Assembly (NCBI GenBank): GCA_003339415.1
Contig: PDHQ01000182.1
Coordinates: forward strand, 1 to 64,000
DNA length: 64,000 nt
DNA from: Ophiocordyceps camponoti-saundersi (nom. inval.)
Taxonomy: Eukaryota > Ascomycota > Sordariomycetes > Hypocreales > Ophiocordycipitaceae
Direction of reading: 5' to 3'
Shown piece after piece: positions 37,547-49,659 of the stretch (positions within the stretch are counted from its first letter, which is position 1; each line of letters opens with the position of its first letter). A model generated the notes under the pieces. It was not told the origin of the DNA. It saw only the letters and a list, made by a program, of their open reading frames with translations, and ran no database searches. The translations under genes were made by a program, and so were the position numbers.

Positions 37547-37993
37547 AGTATCCTCCCTATTTTATTATTTTTAAATATAATAATTTATAAAAAGTAATAA
37601 TAATAATATTTTTAATTTCCTTATATATAATATAATTAATCTAAGTCTAAATTTAGTCCGATTTAAGTTCCTTATAAGCTATTATTATAGCTTAAGCTAT
37701 ATAGAATATATTAGCTAATATAATACTTAATAATTAATAATATAATTTTTTCTTATTTTTATTAATTAAAACTTATAATAATTTTTAGTTATATCTAATA
37801 TATTTTCTATTAGAGTTAGTATTTTTAGATTAGTATATAGATAAATCTAACTTATATTTAAAGCGCGTTATAATTTTAGTTTTTTTACGAAAATTTCTTC
37901 CTCCTCCGCTACCGTTGCGACTACCCCTAGCTAGAACTCGGCTAGGCATAGCCTTACTCCGAATTAAACAGCGAATCTAACGCTGCTAATATC
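37547..37993. other. Left part of an unidentified decayed host unit
   Basis: AT-rich sequence ending in a ~90-bp patch (about 37905-37990) that keeps CpA and TpG steps, such as GGCATAGCC and AACAGCG. The insertion at 37998-40193 sits at its right edge, so it probably continues at 40198. No domain was recognised. Confidence 0.55.
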
Positions 37994-38097
37994 TTACTAT
38001 TAGATAAGTATTAGGGGACAAGGTATTAGAGGATAAGGGATTAGAGGAAAAAGGGGAGAACTTAGAGGAATTATTATTATTATTAGACTTGCTATTA

Positions 38098-38695
38098 TAT
38101 ATATATATATTATATTACTTTAATAACCTATATAAGTATCTAAGTATATAATTATTTAATAGAGAGGAAAAACCGGAGTGCCCTAGGGAAAAACCCCTTA
38201 TTTAATATATTCGGCTAGCTTATAAGCTAATTACGTTATATCGGAAAGCTTAATCATTATAGGAAGTATCCGAAGTTACGCCGGTCTTAAGCGAGAGGTA
38301 CCTATACTTCTTATCGTATATCTTATCTAAGTTCTAAGTAATTCCGGTATATATATTAGTAAATATTATAGCGAAGATATATTACTTTATAATCGTACTC
38401 TATTACTAGATTATAATCGCTATTAAAGGGGACTTATTCCTCTAATAACCTACGTTATCTAACTATACCCCCGCGCCCTACCTTACCTAAGCCTCGGCCG
38501 GGTTATTACTCCTACTAAGGGAGGAAAGGAGCCCGGCAGGGTCACTACTCCTGCCGGGGTTATGCCGGGGTCGGACCGTACCCCGGCTATATAGTTAGGG
38601 TAAAAAATACCCGTGCCCTCCGCTAGATTCGAACTAACTACCTCTCTTATAGGAGACTAATATCTCTAAACGCTTAACTATTACGCTAAGAGGGT
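38098..38695 (-). mobile_element. tRNA-headed SINE, copy 5
   Basis: A minus-strand copy with its (AT)n tail at the left and its tRNA-like head at the right, ending GAGGGT (38690-38695). It is the least RIP-altered body, with blocks such as CAGGGTCACTACTCCTGCCG. The flanks belong to two different elements, and no target duplication was found, so this copy sits on a rearrangement breakpoint. Confidence 0.88.
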
Positions 38696-40137
38696 ATTAG
38701 CTATATAAATAAGTAAAAGCTAAAAATTAACGCTTATTAGGAGTAAATATTTTAATTAGTAACCGCTTACTATTAATACGCTAAAAAGGGTATCTAATAT
38801 AATAATATATATATAGCTTATTAAAACTTAACTTTATATAAACTAATACTAACTTAATAAACTATCTTAGCTATTATTACTTTTACGTAAGCTTTTACTA
38901 TATTTATAAATAATAATATACCTTTATATAAGAACTAATATACCGAAAAAAGTTTAATAATAATTTAATTCTTATTTATATTTAAGTTAATATCTAATTA
39001 ATATTACTAATATAGTAATATTACTTAGCTAGCCTTATGCGACCGTTACGTATCGCGCCCTCCTAGACGTTTATATTAGGAGTAAAGGTAGGGGACTCTA
39101 ATTTTAGGAATTTTACTTTTTCTTTTCTTATTATTTTTATCTTTTATTATTTTTATCTCTTATATATTATTAAATTAACTTAATTATAAAAGATTTCTAA
39201 TACTAAACTTATAAAAGCTTAGTAAATAATAGTTATAAAGTAATTATTAAAATTAATTTAAAGTTAATAAGACTTTAAGTTAAAATTAAAATAAATTCTT
39301 AAAAATCCTAAACTAAAAGTAAAGAGAAGAAAAAATAAATAATATTAACTTATAGTAAATTATCGCTAAATATTAAGATATCCGAATTATTAAATTATTA
39401 ATTAGATATTAATTAAAATATATTTATATATTATCGAAATAATAATTATAATTTCCTAGGAGTTAGTATTTTAATAAATATTTACTATTTAAATTATTTT
39501 TCTATTTTTAACTTAAACTAAGGTTAAATAATAATAAAGCTAATATTTTAGCTTACGTTAGTTAACTAAGTTTTAAGTAATAAAAAATAATTAAGTCCGT
39601 AATATAACTTAGCTTTATTATTAATTAATATTAGTTAGGTATCTTTCCTAAGCTAAATAAATAGCTAGAATTATATTATAAACTTCTTATAATAAAGATA
39701 CTAATAGATTAAACTTATAATATATATACTATATTAACTTAGATAATAAGGTTTAAGTAACTTATCTAAATTATATAATATATAAGAATATTATATTTAC
39801 TATATAATATATTTTAGCTAATAAAGTTATAAAAGATTAAATAATAACTTTATTTATAACTTTATCTTTTTTTTAAAAAGTATAGAAAAGTAAGTATATT
39901 ATATATACGTTCCTCTTTTTACTAACTACCTCCCTATCCTCCTTTTATATTAACTTTATATATTATATTAATATTATACTAGTCTCGGATTAGTATTATC
40001 TTAAGTTTAACTCCTTTTTATATATATCCCTAACCTCTTACTTTATTTATATAAAGATAGTTATCTCTACGACGCGTGCCACGCGTATTTAACGCGTGTT
40101 ATATTCCTAAGTAGCTAGCGATATATATATTTTAATA
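38696..40137 (-). mobile_element. 507-bp-family LTR element, truncated (interior plus one LTR)
   Basis: The interior 38696-39628 matches 33763-34678 of the long-form element. The LTR at 39629-40137 is complete and ends TTTTAATA. The other LTR and most of the interior are missing, replaced at the left by the SINE at 38098-38695. No coding frame was seen. Confidence 0.82.
39629..40137 (-). repeat. 509-bp LTR of the truncated element
   Basis: It begins TATTAGTTAGGTATC and ends GCGATATATATATTTTAATA. It carries the ACGCGT-rich block shared by the family. Confidence 0.85.
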
Positions 40138-40197
40138 ATAATACTATATAATCTAATCTAATCTTATAATTTAAGACTAATTAAGGGATTTTATTAC

Positions 40198-42304
40198 CTT
40201 TTTCTTTTAGATCGCGCCTTATACTAGGCGCGTGTTAAGAGGCTATTTATCTTCCTTATATTACTTAAGCTTCTTCGGCCTTTATATTACTTATTATAAT
40301 AAAAGTTTAACGCTTCGAACGCTACGCGATAAGGCTGCTAATAAGGAAAATAATAAACTTAGCTATTAAGGCGCGGGTTACCTAATTGTCTATAAATAAT
40401 ATATTAGAATATATACGAAGTTAAAAGTCCTTACTATATACCGCTTTACTAAGTATAATATTAAGAGACAGCGTGCTACGTAGATAGTAAAATAGATATT
40501 TTATTATAGCTAAATAAGTATAAGTTAGATAGGAATTTACTTTTAATAGCTTCTTAATATTATATATAATATCTAGCCTTATACTTAAGGCTAGCTAATT
40601 AAAGTTACCTATTCGTTTCTATTATATTATAATCTTTATTACTATCTTAGCTTCTTTTTAATTATAAGGAATTATATATTTCGTAAGCTATAGCGTTTTT
40701 ATAAGCTTTAAATTATTAATATTAAATAGCTTAAGAATTTTATAAGCGAAAAAAGTTTAATATATTTAAATAATATAAGCTTAATAATTATAATTAAACT
40801 TAAAGCTAAGGAATTCTTAAAGTTTACTAAAATACTTAACTTTATATAATTTATTAAAAATTATAGCTTTATTATTAATTTATATTTAAGTTAGTATAGT
40901 AAGGAGGATATTATTTATATAAAGAATAAAGAGGCTATTATTTATATAGCGATAAAAATATAGCTTAGAGTTAAGTTATTTAAACTCTTAACTAGCTAAA
41001 TTTTTAGCTATATACTCGAACTATTAGCGCGGTAAAGTATAATAGCTATAAAGGGCCCTCTTTAAGCGGTAAACGCGGCCTAATTTATTCTTAAAGCTAT
41101 AAGGTTATTTAATAAAGATATCTTTATTTAATTTAATATTAATAAAAATATTTATAATATTAAACTTTACCTATTTAAGGTCTTATATTATAATAAGGGT
41201 AAGGAAAATCTATATAGATAACTAATACGCTATAATAGTATATAGATCTTTAATAAGTTAATTTATAAAATTACGATCTCTACGAATAACTTAGTAAGCT
41301 TTCGCTATTAGATTTATACCTTTAATAAGTTTCTTTATATATACCTAATGCCTAAGAAAGGTCTTAATATTATAAAGCTTAGGAACGAGTTCCTAAGCGT
41401 CTTTCTAATATAGCTTATTAAGTTTTTTCTTTATTATAAGCACTTATTATTTATTAAATTTAGGTAGCTTATTCGCTATACGATAATTACTTAAGGTATA
41501 ACTTATAAAAGTTTCTATAGCTAAAGCTAAGAGAATTATTATAAATACTTAATTAATAAATTTATCCTTATCTATAAAGGAAATATATAGCGGAGGTAGC
41601 TTAAAAATATTATATATAGCTAAATTAGCTTATATAAGCCTTTTTAATCGCCTTATAAGCTTAGTATAATAAATCTCTTCCGTTAAATAATACTTATAGC
41701 GTTATTATATTAATTCTATTATTATAAAAAATAAGTTTAACCCCTCGCGCTTACGTAAATATTAAGAAGGTTATTTTTTAAGTATTAGATTAGTTAGCTA
41801 AAATTTCTATAAGGTGCTAGCTAATTCGTTAGGATTATTATAATTATTAATATTAATCTAGTCGCGAGGGAGATTTAAGGTTATAAGCGCTATTAGAAGC
41901 GGTTAAGCTTTATTAATTTCCTTAATTAATCGAAGAAGCGTATTCCCTTCGAAAAACGGGCGCTATGCCTCTCTGCCCTAATAAGGCGTAGGATTAAGTA
42001 GAAGAAGGTGCGAAAAGTCTCCCTTAAGCGTTTTAAAATATTCTTTTAATAGCCTTATAAATTCCTCCTTAACGTTTAAATTCGATATATTTAATAATCT
42101 AGCTATAGTAATTAGGTATTTCCTCGATTATTTTTTAATACTTAATATAATAAAGGTTTATAAAATACTTTTATTATTATTTTAGCTATAGGAAGTTTTA
42201 TCTTCCTCTCTATCTTTAAAAGAAAGAGAAATAAGCTTAAATTTAATAAATATATTTTCTTTTTCTAAATAAGCTTTAAATTTAACTAATAAGTTCTTTT
42301 TAAT
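40198..42304 (+). pseudogene. RIP-mutated coding relic, unidentified (part 1)
   Basis: About 2.1 kb with more GC than its surroundings. Around 41310-42010 one plus-strand frame gives runs of ordinary-looking residues broken mainly by TAA/TAG at places where CAA, CAG or TGG would fit, which is how RIP breaks a gene. Basic stretches occur near 41930-42040. I could not match it to a transposase, integrase or polymerase family. It is interrupted at 42318 by the 1.86-kb repeat and seems to resume at 44196. Confidence 0.5.
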
Positions 42305-42317
42305 AATAAGAGCCTTA

Positions 42318-44182
42318 TAATAATAATATTTATACGCTAATATACTTAATATAGCCTAGAACTATCCTATATATATTCTAAAAGTAAGAAAAACCGGAGA
42401 ACTCGGAGTAAAACCCTCCCCTTAAGCGTTACCTTAGTTTTAAGCTAGATTAGGTCCGTACCTAGTACTTTATATTTTAAATAGGTCCGGTAATAATAAA
42501 TAATTAGGAAGCCGATATTTCCTCCGAAGCGGAGTCCGCGGTAATAAAAGTACGCGTAGTTTAGGTTTAATACGGAGTCTATATAGCTACTTATCTTCCT
42601 AAGCGTTATTATTACTATAAACTAAATCTCCGCGCTTAATTATAATATTTTAAATAATCTATTTAATTAAAGCTTTATTAATATAATTAAGGAATATATA
42701 GAGGTTTTATTAGCTTATAATAAACCCTATAATAGCTAATTTTAAAAGGCGGCCTAATTATTATAGCGGAGCTACGGATAAGTTTAAAAAAGGGGTTAGA
42801 AGCGGAGCTACTATATTCGCTTTCTAGTATTTCCGCCCCGGCTATTATTAGACTTTAATTAGCGCTAGAGGGGGTAGAGGGGCGGTATATATAAAGTTCT
42901 AGTTTATAAATCTCTAAAGTTAGGAGATATAAGTATCTTTTACCCGGTCCTACGCCGCTTTTATTTTAGAGTAAAGTTAACTTTACTTAGGGTAAGTTCC
43001 CCGATAAAAAGGGTAATAATATAATCTTTTTCTATACGCTATAAAATAAGCTAATTTACCCTTTATATATAAAAAGGTAAAATATTAGCTATATTATAGC
43101 TTTATTATATAATATTTAGTAATATATTTAAGCTAATAATATTTAAAATATTATTAAAATTAAACTTTTAGCTTATAAGGTTTTATATTAAAAATCTCTA
43201 CTTATATTATTATACTTTTATTATAAATCTAGTTTATATTTATAATGCTATTAATAATAACTATAAAGAAGCTTTACTAAGTTTTTAAATAGTATTTTTT
43301 TATATATAGTTATATTATTAAAACTTTATTTAATAATTTAATTTTTTTCTAAAAAGCTTCCTTACTATTTTATTATAAGGCCCGCGCTAATACCCCCTTT
43401 ATAATAAGAATATAACCTCCGCTAATAAAATATACCTTTTTTCCGAAAGTAATATAAAGCTATTTTAAATTAAATTAGAGCTTATAGATAATATCTTAAA
43501 ATATTACTATAATATTACCGCTAAATAGTTTCCTTACTATAAAAGCTTAGCTTTACCCGTAAAGTCCGCGGTTAACGCTTATTATAATTACTTTAAAGCC
43601 TCGGACTTAGAGTAAAGTAATAATAAAGTTAAAGTAAATTATAAGCTAACGCTTATATTACCTAGGAATTTATTTTTTAATAGTTTTCTTTAATATTTTA
43701 GCTATAACTATAGCTTATATCGAAGGAGTTCCGCTCCCCCCGGAGCTATAGAAAAAAGAGGAAATTATAGCTATAATAGCTAAGGAAATATTACTAATTA
43801 ATAAAGTCGGAGTAAGGGGGGCGCCTCCCTAAACCCTCTCGAACTCCGCTACTTATTCGATAATTACTTATATAGAGACTAAGGCGTCTTTTAAAATAAT
43901 CTTACTAATACTCGCCTTAGCTTCTAATAAGGTAAAAGGTATAATAAACTTTTAGGTCCGAGTTTACTATAATTCGGAGTAAAGCTATATTCTAAGTAAA
44001 AAATTTTCGCGGTTATAATTAACTTATATAGCGTTACCCTCCCCCCCGGAGTTACTCTAAGCGTAGCTTAAAGCTATCGCTATAAGGTAATAAAAAAAGC
44101 GGAGTCCGCTTATAATATAAAAATAAAAAGTCCGTATCCGCGTTACTATAAGCGTAAGATTTATAGAATATATAAGAGTTAT
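42318..44182 (-). mobile_element. 1.86-kb retroposon-like repeat, copy C
   Basis: The unit is 1865 bp and flanked by a 13-bp duplication AATAAGAGCCTTA / AATAAAAGCCTTA (42305-42317 and 44183-44195) with one G/A difference. It lacks the SINE of copy A: bases near 43375-43390 read ATAAGGCCCGCGCTAATA without a break. It is less RIP-altered than copies A and B, with CpG-rich blocks such as GCGGAGTCCGCGG. A simple (TAA)n tract at its left end on the plus strand is the 3' end in the orientation chosen. Confidence 0.85.
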
Positions 44183-44195
44183 AATAAAAGCCTTA

Positions 44196-46179
44196 GTATA
44201 ATTAATAAAGTATATATTTTATACTTAAATAATAATTTCTTAGTTAGGAAGCTATATTTTAAAGATATAGTTATATAAGCTTTTAATACTAATAAGATAG
44301 CTTTTTTAAGCTTAAGAAGCTATTTTTAGACTTTATAATCTTCTTTTTCGGCTTTATTATATATATTATATAACCCTAAGCGTAAAGGTAGCTAATATTA
44401 TATTTATAAGGCAAATTAAATATTTTTATAACTTTCTTAAAAGGGCTTTTTTTACCTTTTATTAGTAGTACGTTTATAATATACGCTATTATTAATATAT
44501 AATATAGCTAGAGGGTTACGGAAAGCTATATATATAAATAAATAGCCCTTACTATTATTAAAAATATTCTACTAGCTTTCTTTATAAGGCCGTTTTATTA
44601 AAAGTTATATAGGGTTAAATAACGTAAAACGAAGCTATTTTAAAAAGCTTAAGCTTTAATCGCCTCGCTCTTAAAACTTATATATTATTAAACGCTATTA
44701 TAGCTATAGGAATTCCTCTAAAAAAAGTATTAACTTATCTTTTCTATCTATAAAGAAGCTTAAAAGCTTAACTTTTTAGAGTAATAGCTATTATTTAATA
44801 AAATCTTATAAAAGCGTTAATTTTATATAGAAAATAGCGGGCGCCGCTTATTCTAAGTAGGTTATACTTAATAATATCTTAAAAAATAATATTAAGGAAT
44901 CTTATAAGCCTTACTAGCGAATCCTTACTAATTATAATATTAGCTTTAGTAAATTAATAAGCCTTATATAAGAAGCTTTTAATAGTGCTTTTATCGATTA
45001 AAATCCCTACCTTCTAATAAGCTAAGGTTACCTTTTCTTTACTAGCGTATATAAGGCGCTTATATATAATAGTAAAATTAGCTTTTAAGCTTTTCCTTAG
45101 CGATTTATATAGTAAAATAGCGAATACCTCGATTACGGTTTAATCGCTATTTATAGCGGCGGTATTAATAACTCGAAATTAATTATTAGCGCGGTAAATA
45201 TACTTTTTAGTGCCTTATTTAATAAGGAAATTTATTTTAAAATCTACGATAATTCCCTTTTCCTTAAGAACGCTTATATTTATTAAATTCGCTTAAATAT
45301 TAAAGTAATAGAAAGCTTATAATAGAATTATCGAATTACTATTAAGTAAGTTTATCTTAACCTTACCCTCCTTTTAAAGCTAAAAGTCTCCGCTATTAGT
45401 AACGCGGAAAAGGTTAATAATAATATTCTTATAAATCTCGATAAACTATTTTAAATTATTAAAAATATAGCCTCTAGCTTTAAAGTTATATATAATATAA
45501 TCTTATTTAACGCCGCGGCTAGTAGCTATTAATTTATATATTTATCTAGCCTTTATAATAGCTTTTAATACCGCGATCTATTTCTATTAATATTAATCCC
45601 TTAAGGGTAAGCGTAGCTTTAAATATAGCTTTTAGTAATTTTCTTCCTTATAAAGCTTACCGCCCTTAGGAATAAAATATTTATAATTAAGATATTAACC
45701 TTTCTAGCCTTTTTATATAAGAGAAGAGGCTCTGCTATAATAATTACCGTAGCTACGGCCTTTACCGTAGCCTTAACTTTTACCTTAACTATTATCTTAC
45801 TTTTTATTTTACTTTTTCGTATTCTAATTTACGGAAAAGGTATCTTTTTTCTAATTATTAATAAGTTTAGCGTAGCTTTAAAAAAAGTAAAATATATTTA
45901 CTTTTATTAGCGCTTTTTATTTAGCTAGCTAATATATATAATTTTTATATTAAATAAGTAAATAATATTTAATTACGGTAATTTTAGCGCTAATAAACTA
46001 CGCTTTATAAGGTTAAGGTATTACTATTAAGAGCTAATCTTATAAATAATTAAAGCGTTTTATAAAGTTACTAAAAGTTATAAAGGAATATAGCTTTATC
46101 GTAAATAACTTTTCTATTAATAATAAAAATATTACTTTAAGCTATATATTATATTTCTTTTTTAATATCTTATATATTT
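44196..46179 (+). pseudogene. RIP-mutated relic, unidentified (part 2)
   Basis: It continues the host unit after the copy C insertion, up to the target duplication of the LTR element at 46185. GC-rich spots (for example near 44840 and 45140-45200) suggest former coding sequence, but no motif was recognised. Confidence 0.45.
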
Positions 46180-46184
46180 AATAT

Positions 46185-46691
46185 TATTAGAATATATATA
46201 TTACTAGCTACTTAGGAATATAATATACGTTAAATATACGTAATATACGTCGCAGAGATTACTATCTCTATATAAATAAAGTAGGAGGTTAGAGGTATAT
46301 ATAAAGAGGAGTCGAACTCGAGATAATACTAATCTAAGATTAGTATAATATTAATATAATATACGTTATTAATATAATAGGAATCGAGGGTAGGAGGGAG
46401 TATAGCCGGAATATATATATAATATATTTACTTTTTTATATTTTTTAAAAAAGAGATAAGTTATAAATAAAGTTATTATTTAATTTTTTATAACTTTATT
46501 AGCTAAAATATATTATATAGTAAATATAATATTCTTATATATTATATAATCTAAATAAGTTACCTAAACTTTATTATCTAAGTTAATATAGTATATATAT
46601 TCTAAGTTTAATTTATTAGTATCTTTATTATAAGAAACTTATAATATAACTTTAACTACCTATTTAGCTTAGGAAAGATACCTAACTAATA
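46185..46691 (+). repeat. 507-bp LTR (5' LTR of the element at 46185-49654)
   Basis: It starts TATTAGAATATATATATTAC and ends CCTAACTAATA. Its interior side reads CTAATTAGTAATAAA, the family junction. Confidence 0.88.
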
Positions 46692-49147
46692 CTAATTAGT
46701 AATAAAACTAGGTTATATTATAAACTTAATTACTTTTTATTACTTAAAACTTAGTTAACTAATATAAGCTAAAATACTAGCTTTATTATTATTTAACTTT
46801 AGTTTAGATTAGAAATAGAAAAGTAATTTAGATAGTAAATATTTATTAAAATACTAATTTTTAAAAAACTATAATTATTATTTTAATAATATATAGATAT
46901 ATTTTAACTAATATCTAATTAGTAACTTAATAATTTAGATATCTTAATACTTAGCGATAACTTATTATAAGTTAATATTATTTATTTTTTCTTCTCTTTA
47001 CTTTTAGTTTAGGATTTTTAGAAACTTATTTTAATTTTAACCCGAAATCCTATTAACCTTAGATTAATTTTAATAGTTACTTTATAACTATTATTTACTA
47101 AGCTTTTATAAGTTTAGTATTAGAAATCTCTTATAATTAAGTTAATTTAATAATATATAAGAGATAAAAATAATAAAAAGATAAAAATAATAAAAAAAGA
47201 AAAAGTAAAATCTTTAAAATTAGAGTCTTTTACCCTTACTCCTAACGCGGATATCTAAAAAAGTATAACGCGTAATAATCGTATAAGGCTAGCCGAGTAA
47301 TATTACTATACTAATAATATTAATTAGATATTAACTTAAATACGAATAAGGATTAGATTATTATTAAACTTATTTCGGTATATTAGTTTTTATATAAAGG
47401 CGTATTATCGCTTATAAATATAGTAAAAGCTTACGTAAAAATAATAATAGCTAGGATAGTTTATTAAGTTAATATTAATTTATATAAAATTAAGTTTTAA
47501 TAAGCTATATATATATTATTATATTAGATATTTTTTTTAGCGTATTAATAATAAGTAATTACTAATTAAAAAACTTATTTCTAATAAGCGTTAATTTTTA
47601 GCTTTTACTTATTTATATAGCTAATATAATTTTAGTATAAGGGTACCTTTTTAATATCGCCGCGCTTAATATTATTATATTACGCTTAAGATAATAGCGT
47701 AAGCGGTAGCGGGGATATAAAAAAATCACGCTTAGTAAGTTATACTTAATAGGGCGTAATAAGCGTTACCGTTAGCGTAAGCGATAATATTTATAAATAT
47801 AAGTAAAAAGTAATTACGAATATTATAAAAAAAGCTTATAAGGGGCGCGTAGAGAAGATAGGAGTAGGACGCGTATAATATATATTTAAAGCTAAGTTTA
47901 GAATATATTAAAAACTAAGTTAATCTTAACTTATAGCTAATACGAATTAAAGCTAAAATTAATATATTTTTACGCTATTAGCGAATTAAAGCCTTAAGAG
48001 TATTATTATTATTAATATTATTCTTAGACTTAGGACTTAAAATAATAATCTAATAACTACGCGGAGCGGTAAATATATAAGGGGGTAGTTTTAATATATA
48101 ATAAATCTTAAGTTAAGGTTAGTAAAAGCTTATTATAATACTAACTTAAGATTAACTTAAACTTACTTTCTTATACGTAATAATAATAACGATAATAATA
48201 ATAATAATAAAAGTAAAAGGAAAAGGAAAGGAATAAGGAGCTTAGGCGCGGGGTAATTTATAAATAAAGTACTAAGTTATTAGTTTACCCCGCTAAATAA
48301 AGTATATACTTACCCCTCTTATAAGTAATATATTAATATATATTAAGCTTTTTTACGGATATAAAAGGTATATACCTCTTAAGTATAAATACCCCCCCCC
48401 CCTTTAAAATTTTTTTTTTCCCTTCCCTTTTTATAACTACCTTAGTTTTTCTTATCTATTTTTCGTAAATAACTTAGCGAAGATTTACTAAATATCGCGT
48501 TCTTTATTTAATATATTATATTATATTTATTCTTTATTTTTTTAGTCCTTAGATTAGAAAAGAAAAGCTATTAAAAGAGTATAATACCCTTACTATACCT
48601 CTAAGGCTATAATATAAAGAAGAATAACGTATATTATAAAGGCGTTAAACTACCTTAAGGGTATAATAATAATAATCGAATAGCGAGGATAAGGTTAAAA
48701 ATAATAAGACTAAGTTAACTTTAACTACTAGTCCCGTAGCTATCTAAAAATAACCGAAATTATAAGATTAGCTAATAAACTTAAATATTTTATCGTAGCG
48801 TTATATTATATTTTCTTAGTAACAATATACGATATTATAACTATTACCTTATAGCCCTTATCTACCTTTAATAATATAAAAAGATAACGCGAAAGATAAT
48901 TCGATATATATCGCCCTAGGAAATAATATTAAAATTAGTAAAAAAATAATTAGATATTTACCTAATATTAACCTAAACTTATTAATAAATTAGTAAAGTA
49001 AAAAATATTTATAAGACCCTAAACTATATAAGTTCTTAAAAGTAGAAAAATAATTTAATTTACGATAGCTACTAAAAGAACCTAATTATACCTTAACTAC
49101 TTATATAATAAGACGAATATTCCTAACTAAAAAAGAAAAATTATTAA

Positions 49148-49654
49148 TATTAAAATATATATATTATTAGCTACTTAGGAATATAATACGCGTTAAATAT
49201 ATATAATACGTATCGTAAAGATTACTATCTTTATATAAATAAAGTAGGAGGTTAGAGGTATATATAAAAAGAAGTTAAACTTAAGATAATATTAATTCGA
49301 GATTAATATAATATTAATATAATATATATCGTTAATATAATAAGAATTAAGGGTAGGAGGGAGTATAGCCGGAACGTATATATAATATACTTATTTTTCT
49401 ATACTTTTTAAGAGAGAGATAAGTTATAAGTAGAGTTATTATTTAATCTTTTATAACTTTATTAGCTAGAGTATATTATATAGTAAACGTAATATTCCTA
49501 TACGCTATATAATCTAGATAAGTTACCTAAACCCTATTATCTAAGTTAATATAGTATATATATTCTAGGTTTAATTTATTAATATCTCTACTATGAGAAG
49601 TTTATAATATAACTCTAGCTACCTATTTAGCTTAGGAAGGATGCCTAACTAATA
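49148..49654 (+). repeat. 507-bp LTR (3' LTR of the element at 46185-49654)
   Basis: It starts TATTAAAATATATATATTAT and ends GCCTAACTAATA, followed by the AATAT duplication. Confidence 0.88.
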
Positions 49655-49659
49655 AATAT

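Larger units (their letters stand above)
37998..40193 (+). mobile_element. 199-bp-family insertion, copy 2, split by a SINE and an LTR element
   Basis: The left piece (37998-38097) and right piece (40138-40193) match the two ends of the 199-bp block at 29295-29493 in reverse complement. The 4-bp duplication TTAC lies at 37994-37997 and 40194-40197. Between the pieces lie a SINE (38098-38695) and part of a 507-bp-family LTR element (38696-40137). About 46 bp of the 199-bp unit are missing at the join, so a deletion came with or after the nested insertions. Confidence 0.78.
46185..49654 (+). mobile_element. Non-autonomous LTR element with ~507-bp LTRs, opposite orientation
   Basis: The element is 3470 bp with LTRs at 46185-46691 and 49148-49654 and the target duplication AATAT (46180-46184 and 49655-49659). 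It is the reverse complement of the form at 31609-35186. Its interior has a (TAATAA)n tract near 48180-48210 and an 11-base C run near 48392, which match the (TTA)n and G-run landmarks of that sister. Sense is plus, by the purine run AAAAAAGAAAAATTATTAA at 49125-49147 next to the right LTR. No protein motif was recognised. Confidence 0.9.
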
